The notes beneath the pieces are model-generated. The model was not told the origin of the DNA. It searched no databases and saw only the letters and a program-made list of their open reading frames with translations. Positions 26,628-35,622 of a DNA stretch of 64,000 nt are shown here, one piece after another. Source of the stretch: Dicaeum eximium. Taxonomy: Eukaryota; Chordata; Aves; Passeriformes; Dicaeidae. The first letter of the stretch is position 1. Every line of letters starts with the position of its first letter. The DNA is taken from assembly GCA_013396995.1 (NCBI GenBank), contig VWZP01001589.1:1821069-1885068 (forward strand), given 5' to 3'. The position numbers and the translations under genes are program-made.

Positions 26628-27535
26628 TCCTTCCCCCTCCCTCCCCAAAAAACAAGGGGAAAAGACATTAAATAGGACCACCACTCTGTTTTTCATTCTG
26701 CTCAAGTATTGCATATTTGTTCAGCCCAGAGTAAATCTTGAGTAAAAATAAACAAAGATCCAAATTGCTGGAACAAAGGCTGGTTTAATATTGTAGAACT
26801 GATTGCTAGCACTTTAAAATGCTCATCATTCATAGTTGTTCCTTCAATATGGTTACCCACAATCCTGTCTGACTTTCTCTCCATTTCTTACTAGCAGATT
26901 CCCTGGGGGCTCAGAGAATCACTTAAGCTGTTTATAATGGGAGCATTTGCAGAAGGGATAAAGAAGTAACAGTGACAGAGAGGAAAGGGTTAGGGAAGAT
27001 CCTTATCAAGTTCATTGCTCTTTAACAAGGAGACCTGTGCCATCACACTCTTAAATTTCATCTGTGCAGAGGTCAGCACATACAAAGATGACCAAGTTTT
27101 CCTCAAATCACAGTTAAAATTCTACCGTGTGTGTTTGCTGCCTGCTCTGCAAGTGAACCACTCCTGACAAACACATCCTTGAGTCCTCACACCTTGTTAC
27201 TCACCTGTTTGCCTGCAGATTTCCTGGCTGTGGAGAAACACATGTTTTAAAATAACTCTGGTAGGCAGTCATTCAAATCCTGCACCTCATCTTGTGTCTG
27301 TAATTGCACCCAGAGGCATTTGCCACAGTGCCCCTGATCACAGAGCTCTGTGCTGGTAGTGGCAGGGCACACGGATTTATGCTAATGACAGGGGTCACAC
27401 AGGGCCTTTTGATGGTCAGCATAATGCCCAACACAACCTTCTGAACACATCCACGCCGTAAATAATGTAGCATTTACCTGAATTTTTTTCCAGAGATTAC
27501 CTGAAAAGTTTAGCTTCCTGCTTATGGAAGTAATT

Positions 27536-27550
27536 GGCACCCTCTGGTGG
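27536..27550 (-). promoter_or_regulatory. CTCF-like binding motif
   Basis: On the minus strand the sequence reads CCACCAGAGGGTGCC, an excellent fit to the core of the vertebrate CTCF motif (CCASYAGRKGGC type). This is a sequence match only. Occupancy cannot be judged here, and such cores occur by chance about as often as real weak sites. Confidence 0.4.
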
Positions 27551-27974
27551 TGTGTGGCTCCTACTGCTTGGCAGCTTTCCCCAGATGCCATAAGCAGCAC
27601 CAAAAGTATGGTGCCAATTTCTGCAGTGATGATAAAATCACCTACAAGCCCAGAGAAAAAACGCTGCTCAGTTCTGAAAGCAGACACAACTACATTCAGC
27701 TGCTTAGATGTCAGCCCAGCACGATGTACAAAGCAAAAAACAGTTAAGAAGAAGCCATTCCTCTTTTCAGTCCCTGCACATTTGAAAAACCAGAAAGCCC
27801 TAAGCCAGCCTACGCTTTTATATTTTCTTTGGTTTAAGATGCTGAAAGTTTAAAAAAACACCATAGACAATTAAAATTGAGTAAAGCAGGAAGATACCAG
27901 GACTATGAAACTTGCAATTGCTTTCTTAGGTGTGTGTTTTCCTACAGGAAATGTTATAGTAGAATTAAGATTTA

Positions 27975-28037
27975 ACTTTTTGTTTAGTTTTGTTTGTTGT
28001 TTTTTTTGGTTGTGGTTGTTTGGTTGTTTTTTTTTTC
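27975..28037. repeat. T/G-rich low-complexity tract
   Basis: TTTTGTTTAGTTTTGTTTG followed by T and GGTTGT runs, almost free of A and C. Similar to the tracts at 16073 and 52820. Confidence 0.75.
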
Positions 28038-28839
28038 ACGTTTTACGATAGCAAAGTATAATTTCACTGACAGAGCTAATCTAAATCAAATTTCAGATTG
28101 GTTTGACTGACAGGTAGGAACAAGGAAGCTGCTTTGCTGGTGCCTACCCAGTCATGCAGAAGGTTATGTAAGCTCCCTCAAAGCACTTGTTCACAGAAAG
28201 GGCAACACACAGAACGCATCACGTGTCATGTTATGAAGGGCAATAAGGCAAATATTGTCAGACCTGGGGCTGTGTGTGCCCTCATTCTTTTTTCTTTTTG
28301 TCAATGGAGCGTTACTGCTGACAATATTGAGAATGTCATGACCATTACTCTGACAGCACATGAACCAGTGGGGAAGAGATGACCAATTTTTCAAAATCAT
28401 ATCCTTTGCAGACAGATGTTAGCATTTGTAAAGTATGGGTGGGAGCTACAGTTTATTCAATGCTGCTGCATTGGCAGCTATTTTGGCTGCCAACTAATAA
28501 TCGGAAATGTTCCATGGAAAGAATTATCTTAACTATCCTTTCCTAATGAAAAAACACAAGTATTTTCCATAATGCTAACAGAGTATTGTAACTGTTTTCA
28601 TGGAAACATTTCAGATCATGTCTTTTCTCTTAAGAAAGGGAGCATTGAAGAGATCCCATGGCAGGGGGATCCACCATGTTTTGAACCCATTTTGCTTATT
28701 TCAGAAGTAGGCTGGTAGAGAGGGGCAATACTCTTGAGTTTTTCTATCTTCGTCCTTGATGATGACCATTATGAAGAGGAGATGATTGTCTCTCTCTACT
28801 TCATATATAGTGAAACTGAAATTAAGGCCTGCAAGACAA

Positions 28840-28844
28840 CTTGT
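28840..28844. repeat. Target-site duplication, left copy
   Basis: CTTGT immediately before the LTR start TGTATTGGG. The identical CTTGT follows the LTR end at 29916-29920. Confidence 0.85.
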
Positions 28845-29915
28845 TGTATTGGGTTTGCACAGCCAAGCTTTGGTAGTGGCAGGGTTACTGGGGTGGCTTC
28901 TGTGAGGAGCTGCTAGAAGCCTCCTTCATGTACAGCAGAGACAATCCCTGGCTGCTCCAAAGGTGGACCTGCTGCTGGTCAAGGCTAGGCCAATTACAAA
29001 TGATGGTAACACCTCTGTTGATAACATATTTAAGAAAGAAAATGAAGTAATTGCACAGCTGGATTTGCAGCCAGAGAAGAGCAGGGTGAGAAGATGTGAG
29101 AGAAACAACTCTGCAGACACCATGGTCAGTGGAGAAGGAGGGGGAGGAGGAGCTCCTGGCACTGGAGCTAGAATTCCTCTGCAGCCTGTGGTGAAGGCCA
29201 TGACAAAGTAGCCGTGTCCCTAGAGCCCATGGAAGTCCATGGGGAAACAGAGATCCACCTGCAGCCCATGGAGAAGACCCACAGCAGAGCAGGATGCCTG
29301 AGAGGAGGCTGTGAACCCAGAGGAGGTCCATGGAGAAAGGAGCCCTGACTGGAGCAACCTATCCTTGAAGGACTGCACCCCATGGAAGAGTGACCCATGC
29401 TGCAGCAGTTTGAGGAAAGGACTTTGGGATGGACACACTTTGCAGCAGTTTGTGTCAATCTGTTTCTTGTGAGATGGACTCACACTGTGAAAGTTCACAG
29501 AGGACGGTGTCTCATGGAGGAACCTCCTGGTGAAGCAGGGGAATGACTCCTTTCCTTGAGCAGCAAGAGAAAAAACATGTGATCAATGACCATAACCCCC
29601 ATTCTCATCTCTCTGCAGCACTGGGGGAGGAGGTAGAGCTTGAGAAGGAGGGAGGGATGGAGAAAAGGTGTTTATTTAAAGTTTTATTTTACTTTTCATT
29701 ATCCTGTTCTGGTTTTAATAGCAATGAATTCAATTAATATCTCTAATTTGAGCCTGGTTTTCCCATGCCAGTATTTGATTAGTAATCTCTCTCAAGGTTC
29801 TTATCTCAGCTCATGAGCCCTTCCTTATATTTTCTTTCTCCTGTCCTGTTGCAGAGGGGAATGAGAAAGTGGCTTTGGTGAGTGCCTGGCATACAGCTAG
29901 GGTTACCCCACTGCA
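28845..29915 (+). mobile_element. Solo ERV LTR with perfect 5-bp duplication
   Basis: A complete LTR of about 1.07 kb, beginning TGTATTGGGTTTGCA and ending GGTTACCCCACTGCA. It is flanked on both sides by CTTGT, a perfect 5-bp target duplication. A CCAAT box (28990-28994) and a TATA-like ACATATTTAAG (29024-29034) mark the promoter side. The middle (about 29220-29520) is a degenerate tandem series of short units built on CCCATGGA and CTGGAGCAG/CTGCAGCAG words. The 3' part has TCATTATCCTGTTCTGG and an AT-rich region where a polyadenylation signal would lie. I recognise the sequence as a common avian ERV LTR with the 5-bp duplication expected for ERVL-type elements. With no interior and intact flanking duplications, it is a solo LTR produced by LTR-LTR recombination. 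The longest ORF of the window (148 codons, 28885-29331, -) is antisense within it and not a gene. Confidence 0.92.
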
Positions 29916-29920
29916 CTTGT
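29916..29920. repeat. Target-site duplication, right copy
   Basis: CTTGT, identical to 28840-28844, directly after the terminal CA of the LTR. Confidence 0.85.
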
Positions 29921-30283
29921 GCCAGGTCACATAAGCTGTCTGCATCAAGCTTCTACTACCAGTTTATTGTCCTTCTAACACAAGCATCTTCCACTAAGCT
30001 CTAGAATATATTTTGGCAATTAATATTTTCCACATAATTTTAATAAATTTCATATCACAAAAAAAAAAGTATAGGTCAGAAAGTGTCTTTGAAAGTCAGA
30101 TGGAAAAGATTCTTATTCCAAGAAGAGCTAACTTCAAAGGTATTTGAGGCCTCTCATTGATCAAGATCCTTCCAATTCAGCAATATGCTACAACATATCT
30201 GTTAAAGAAATGCAAAATTTCATAGAAAAATATTTTCCTTCCTCATCATTAAAACTTTTATTTTTGAACAGTATTTTGTGAGG
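29921..30283. other. Unique DNA between LTR and CR1
   Basis: AT-rich sequence with a short A-run at 30059-30068. Nothing else recognisable. Confidence 0.6.
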
Positions 30284-30551
30284 TTAATCAGAATGGGTTT
30301 GGTTAGAAAGGACCTTAAAGATCATCTAGTTCCAATCACCCTGCCATGGGGAGGGATGCCATTCACCAGATTGATTTGCTCAAGACCTCATCCAACCTGG
30401 CCTTGAACACTTCCAGGGATGTGACATCTACAACTTTTCTGGGCAAACCGTTCCAGTGCTTCACCACCTTCTGATTAAAGAATTTCCTCCTAATATCTAA
30501 GGTGATGACACAGTGATCACACCTACACTTTGTTTAATACCATTTCCCCTT
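30284..30551 (-). mobile_element. CR1 LINE, 3' part (left of nested LTR)
   Basis: Plus-strand text starts AATCAGAATGGGTTTGGTTAG and runs through ACCTTAAAGATCATCTAGTTCC, CATCCAACCTGGCCTTGAAC and CTTCCAGGGATGTG, to CATTTCCCCTT. This is the reverse complement of a CR1 3' untranslated region and ORF2 end. It stops abruptly at 30551 where an LTR is inserted. The CR1 text resumes at 31156 in exact register, so this and 31156-32520 are one element. Confidence 0.93.
30547..30551. repeat. Target-site duplication of nested LTR, left
   Basis: CCCTT, belonging to the CR1 sequence CCCCTTGTCCTATC. It is repeated at 31156-31160 on the other side of the LTR. Confidence 0.85.
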
Positions 30552-31155
30552 TGTTACACCCCAGTCACTTAAATCCAGGGCTAAACCTGGGTAGCCACAA
30601 AGGAGGGATACTGATGAGATATCCTCAAAAGGTAAAAATCAAAAATACAAAATTTTACTGGCAAATTATGGAAAATCAAAGAACTTTGGCAAATTATTTA
30701 GTACAACGCAGCACAGACAGCCCATTCAACAAAGAAACCTTTAAACCCATTCGATGTTATGATGTTACATAAAAAGAGAGTTAGAAGAAGAAGAAGGACA
30801 GAAAAACAGAAAGGCAGGGACGATACAGAAAAACAGACATAACCACCAACTCCTGGGTTCCAGCAATATAACAGGTGGAAAACTCCAACATGAAGGCAGG
30901 GTGAAAGAACAACATGCTTGCCCCATGGTTGGCCTTAAAATCTTGACCCATCCTGGGCCTTCCAGTCACTCAGCCACTTAGGGGCTGGGTCAGGCAACAC
31001 TGTGGGGCTGCCTCCACTGTGCTGTGACTGACAAGCACTGAGGAGCTGGGGGTTTTAGGGGGCAAGGCACTACCTCACCAGAGCAGGGCCCAACCCACCC
31101 CCTTCCAGGCATTCCAAGATGACTCTAAACAGATCACCTTTTCCAGTCTCTGACA
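30552..31155 (-). mobile_element. Solo LTR nested inside CR1
   Basis: A 604-bp insert with TG...CA ends (plus strand TGTTACACCCCAG...CAGTCTCTGACA), bounded by a perfect 5-bp duplication CCCTT. Removing it and one CCCTT rejoins CATTTCCCCTT to GTCCTATCATC, the expected uninterrupted CR1 text, which fixes both ends. The termini form a short imperfect inverted repeat (TGTTA/TGACA). I infer the minus orientation because the minus strand ends GGGGTGTAACA and has an AGTAAA followed by a T/G-rich stretch (TTTTGTATTTTTGATTTTT), as at an LTR polyadenylation site. The orientation is tentative. No coding sequence is present. I cannot name the family. The insertion happened after the CR1 copy had landed. 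Confidence 0.82.
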
Positions 31156-31160
31156 CCCTT
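31156..31160. repeat. Target-site duplication of nested LTR, right
   Basis: CCCTT, identical to 30547-30551, followed by the resumed CR1 text GTCCTATCATC. Confidence 0.85.
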
Positions 31161-32520
31161 GTCCTATCATCATCTGCCTATATAAAAAAGTTGCTCTCCA
31201 TCCTTTGTATCAGCTGCCTTAAGGTACTGGAAGGCAGCAATGTGGTCTCCCCAAAGCCTTCTCCATGCTTAACAATCCTTGCTGTCTCAGATTGTCTTCA
31301 TAGCAGAGGTGCCCTATCCATCTGATCTTTTCCATGGCCTCCTCTGGACCTCTCTAACAGGTCCTCTCTCAGGTCCTCTCTAACAGTATCTTTCATGTCC
31401 TGGGGACCCCAGAGCTGGACAGAGTGCTCCAGGCAGGGTCTTACAACGGCTAAATAAAGGGACAGAATCATCTCTTTTGACCTGCTGGCCACATCTTTTC
31501 TCATGCAGCCTCAGAGGTACTTTGCTTGCTAGACTGTGAGCACACAACTGGCTCATGTCCATCTGTTTATCCTCCAAATCCTTCTCAGCAGGAATTCTTT
31601 CAATAAGATTGACATGACACGAGTACAGCACCTTGAACTTGTTGAATTTCATGAAAAGTCTCATGGACCCACTTCTTAAGCTCATCTAGTTGCCCAGATG
31701 GCATCCCATCCTTCTGTTGTGTCAGCTGCACTGCTCACTCAGCTTCATTGCAAAGTTATTTGCAAACTTTCTGGTTTTGCACTGGATCCCACCATTAGCG
31801 TTGTCAGGTCCCGTAGCTTCTGGCTGTTTAACACCATCAAGTGATCCTGAACCTGCTATTTGCTTATAGTGGTATAAGCAAATATCCCCCCACATCCATG
31901 CAGAGGATCAGGGACTTGAAAGAAGTAGGAAGCCTGATGCTAGTGAAGATCAAGGTAAAAAACCCATTGAATGCTTTGGAATTCCTATCAGTTGCCACCA
32001 GTTTACCCTTCTTGTTTCTCAGGGGGGCACATTGCCTTTGGCCTTTCTTTTCTGACCTGTGTACCTTTAGAGTCCCTTTTATAAATTCTTCATGTCACTT
32101 GCCCTGTCCTCCTCTAGCTTTGCCTTGGTTTTTCTAACCTCATCCCTACATATTCAAAACATAGCCCTGTACTCTACCCAGGTCACATCTTTCTGCTTCC
32201 ACTGTCTGTGCATTTCTTTCTGCTCAGTTTGAGGAGCAGATCCTTGCCCAGCCATGACAGCTTCAGGCCTGTCTTGCTCCATTTCCTCCACGTCAGGACA
32301 CGGAGCTCTTGTGCTCTAAGAAAAGTGGCCTTACAGAGCAGCCAGACCTTTGTCCTTAAGGACAGTTTCACAGAGGATCTCCTTCAGCAACTCCTTAAAC
32401 AGCTGGAAGCTTGCTCTTGCAAAGTTCAAGGTTTTGACTTCACTCCTCATTATTTATCACTTTTGAGGGCTTGGGGTATTCCTCTATTTTGACTTCATTC
32501 TCTCTTCCAGTAGTGACACC
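31156..32520 (-). mobile_element. CR1 LINE, ORF2 part with dead RT
   Basis: This continues the CR1 of 30284-30551 toward its 5' side. Minus-strand translation, read through frameshifts and stops, gives the C-terminal region first (31298-31504, SRSKEMILSLYLAVVRPCLE). Next comes a degraded catalytic motif near 31750 where the usual FADD reads FANN. About 31830-31870 the text jumps to the region just before the RT domain (FNGFFTLIF), so most of the RT palm is deleted. Upstream it reads LSWLGKDLLLKLSRKK (32183-32371) and FQLFKELLKEI (about 32385-32420), the linker between endonuclease and RT. The element is non-functional through deletion, loss of both catalytic aspartates and many stops. The 5' limit near 32520 is approximate. 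Confidence 0.9.
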
Positions 32521-35500
32521 CAATAAGGCGCACCGGCAAAGTTGCTCAGAACAAGTCTTGGCAAAGCCAGCACTACTGGATCTATATAGCCAGCACTACT
32601 ATATGGATCAGGTGTACCTGAAAAATGCTTTATGAATAATTTCTATGATGGAAAAGAAACAACATCCTCTTCTTTACCTGATGATAGAATGTGAATGTCC
32701 TCATTTATCCTAAATCCTCTCTGACACCAGATAAGCTCTCCAAATTTTATTTACAAAGATTATTTTAGCCTTCATGGTGGTTAAAAGTACAGAATTTAAG
32801 GTTGAGATTTTAATCTTGTTGCCTTCCTCCTCAGGACAAAGGGAAACCGGAAAACAGCCTATTTATTTAGTAAGGTAATAATTCAGCTACTGATTGAACA
32901 GTTTAAGGATGATCATCTTTCTAAAAATTCCCTAATTCTAATTAAACTAAATCTAAAAATTAATTGCTCTTCATTTAAATATTTACAATATAATTTAATC
33001 TCTGGCAGCATTAAATACTATGCAATATTCATTTTTTATTTACATCAATATCTATTATTCTGGGAAGTTTTCACGTGTTCTGCATTGCGGCTTACCACAG
33101 CAGTGGTTTGAAATTGCCTCAGAACATGAATTTTAAAGTCTCTTCATGCAGTATGTGGTCTTTAGAGTCAATTAAGTTGAGAGGGAGAACTCTGGAACTG
33201 CCAGCTAACACTTTCAAGGTTGGTAATATTCTTTGCTAATGTCTGTCAGTTGTCCTCAGGCCTTTCCTCCCTCATTCCCCATCATGAATATACATGTCTA
33301 TTTTGCTTCATCAGGTAGAGAAAATTTAATGTGCTGTTTGTCATTTTTGATTTTCCTTTCTATTTCACATTTTCTTCAGGGGTGCGTATACTATTTATAC
33401 TGAATGCAGATCTCAGCTGTAGTTACAACAGTCATTAGAAATGGCTCTTTTCAATCATGTCAGCAATTATCTACTGCATTTAATTTTGAGTATAGAGAAG
33501 ACAATGATCAAGAATATAACAATCCACACATACAGAAGAAAACATTAGCTTTTTTTTGGATGAAACCTGTAGTTCTTTTTTGCACTCCTGTGAATAAAGT
33601 AACTTTTCATCCAGCTGACATCCAGCTGAGATCTAGAACCAAATAATGTTAATGTAAATATTTGAACATAAGGCATTGTATGCCATGCACGACACTTGCT
33701 CACTCGCTCTCCCCCATGGGTCTTTGGATTTTATGTTTTTGTAGGAATGTTCTTCTAAGGAATAAAGATGCAAAAGTCATTTTCTGGCACATAACTCTAC
33801 CCCAAATTTCTCAGAAAGAACTGTTTTGTCCAATTGTGTTTAAACAAGTTCCTTTTCTTTGCCATTAGGTGTCTCTGTAATCCTTTGTAAAACACCAAAT
33901 ACGACAGGACTTTTTCAGTGATTCCTGACTTTAAGTACAAGTCAGAATTCTTTTTAACCTCTCTTATGCTTTTATTTGGGATCTTGAAAAGAAAACATCT
34001 AACTAGGAAAACTTCTGCAGTGTTGCATCCCAACACAGGGAAGTAAGGAATTTCTTAATGCTGCTTTGTCAGAATACAAATAAAATTAAAAGCATCAATA
34101 AAAAGTCTTCCCTCATTATACTTCTTGCTCAAGTTGAGGAAAACTGAGAGATAAGGTCTATTGAATCTCTATGTCCTCACAACATCTATACCATCATGTA
34201 ATTATTGACTGATTTTCTAAACAAAATATACCAAATTTTATTTTATCTGCATTACAACTATCCATAATTTTAATGTTTTTCTAGAATGTAAACCACCCAG
34301 CTAAGTTTATGCAAGATGCATCCATAGCACCATGCTATTTGAGAAAAGAAGTTAGGAAAAACAGAAAGAGATGTAAGATAGCATCTCTCAGCAACTCCTA
34401 TTGCTTTGCAATGAGAGATTAACCAAAGCTGCCCAATCTAAACAGAAATCTTAGAAAATAATCCTGACATAGGTAGCAATAAAAAACAAGAGTTTTTCAT
34501 AATAATCTCTATTATCTTGGCACAAGGAAACCACATCTGCCAGATTAGTCAAAGCCACATGATCTGCCTAGGTATTATATACCTCTGAATCAAACACCAG
34601 CAGCCCACGATGCTTTGTGAGGAGTGACAGACAGTGTGACAGCAATCCCAGCTATGGGCTGGTGTAGCTGGATTAAGCTGTCAAAAATATTTCTAGAGTC
34701 TAAGTGGCTGGTCTAAGAGGAAATCTAGTCATCTTCTGGTTTGCATATTTTTATTTTGGTTTGCACATTTTTATTTTGGTGTGCCTTTTTTTGGTAAAGC
34801 TAATATAGATCTGGGGACTGGGCTAGAATCTGTGCCTGACTGTATAATATGAAAAAAATTGGTACATACATCCTCATTGCAAATTCTTTTTCCTTTAAGG
34901 ATTCTGGTACCATTAAAACCATGTTTATTCTTACAAACTACCCAAACTTGCAAGCAGTTGCAAAATCCAATGTATAAGTTATGAAAAAGAGTTTATTTCA
35001 TCCAAGACTCATCAAGAAGTGATATATGTGAATTCCAAAAAGTGTGTTTTATGAAAGCCACTTTTCAGAGCAGAAACACATTTCAATGTCAACTGAGTAG
35101 ATGCTTTATTTTGTGGAAAAAATAGTTTAGTGTACCATCTGTTACTTTTAACAGTAAATGAACAACATGAATTGTAGTTAATACTGTTGATGTAAAATAT
35201 AAGAGGGATGTTATCAAAACTGCTCACTGACAGATAGAGACATGTTTTGAAATATGAATGAGCTCAATAAATTCAATATGCAACTTTTACAAGCCAGCTG
35301 TTCTCAAAAGATAAGGCAGTAAAAGATTTTTAATGAGGGCCATGCCAGGCAAATGCAAGCTCATTTCTCTGGCCCACATGTTGGTGGGAGAAGCATTTCT
35401 TATCTAAAGCACACACAGAGTGACAGTTTCACTTAACCCCTTCCATCGTGAGGGAAATAATTATATCTCATACAGAGCAACAAGAGAAGTGGTATGAAAA

Positions 35501-35522
35501 TGTCATCATGCATATGTGCATT
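32521..35522. other. Unique AT-rich DNA, no gene seen
   Basis: No gene or dispersed repeat recognised. A 13-bp direct repeat AGCCAGCACTACT occurs at 32565-32577 and 32588-32600, just beyond the CR1 edge. A short tandem repeat lies at 34738-34792. Reading frames up to 80 codons are not recognisable. Confidence 0.55.
34738..34792. repeat. 20-bp tandem repeat, about 2.7 copies
   Basis: Unit GGTTTGCATATTTTTATTTT (34738-34757), a second copy differing at one base (34758-34777), and a partial diverged third (34778-34792). Probably a slippage product. Confidence 0.85.
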
Positions 35523-35541
35523 TATATCTATCTATCTATCC

Positions 35542-35585
<44 letters not shown>

Positions 35586-35622
35586 CTCTATATCTCTATA
35601 TCTCTATGTCTGTATCTATCTC
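35523..35622. repeat. (TATC)n microsatellite
   Basis: About 100 bp of TATC repeats. There is one interruption (CCATC) near the left end, a nearly pure central array of about 12 units, and a decayed right end with TCTCTATA variants. The Tyr-Leu-Ser-Ile repeat frames across it are artefacts. An array this long is likely length-polymorphic. Confidence 0.95.

Larger units (their letters stand above)
26628..28839. other. Spacer between two LTRs, no viral interior
   Basis: About 2.2 kb between two related LTRs. It has no tRNA-primer-like site after the left LTR, no polypurine tract before the right one, and no gag/pol/env reading frame, so it is ordinary flanking DNA. It holds a CTCF-like motif (27536-27550) and a T/G-rich tract (27975-28037). 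Overlapping frames of 66-109 codons at 27382-27853 on both strands match nothing I know. Confidence 0.65.

Noticed and set aside
28885..29331. 148-codon minus-strand ORF, the longest in the window
   Set aside because: It lies entirely antisense within the solo LTR at 28845-29915 and reads its degenerate internal units. The open frame is a by-product of that repeat, not a gene.
25818..29915. Reading the two plus-strand LTRs as one provirus
   Set aside because: The LTRs differ too much, the right one has its own CTTGT duplication, and the spacer has no primer-binding site, polypurine tract or viral frame.
30501..31123. Alternative boundaries for the nested LTR (TCTAA or GATGAC as duplication; also CCCCTT at 31099)
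   Set aside because: Only the CCCTT pair at 30547 and 31156 gives TG...CA ends and restores the continuous CR1 text.
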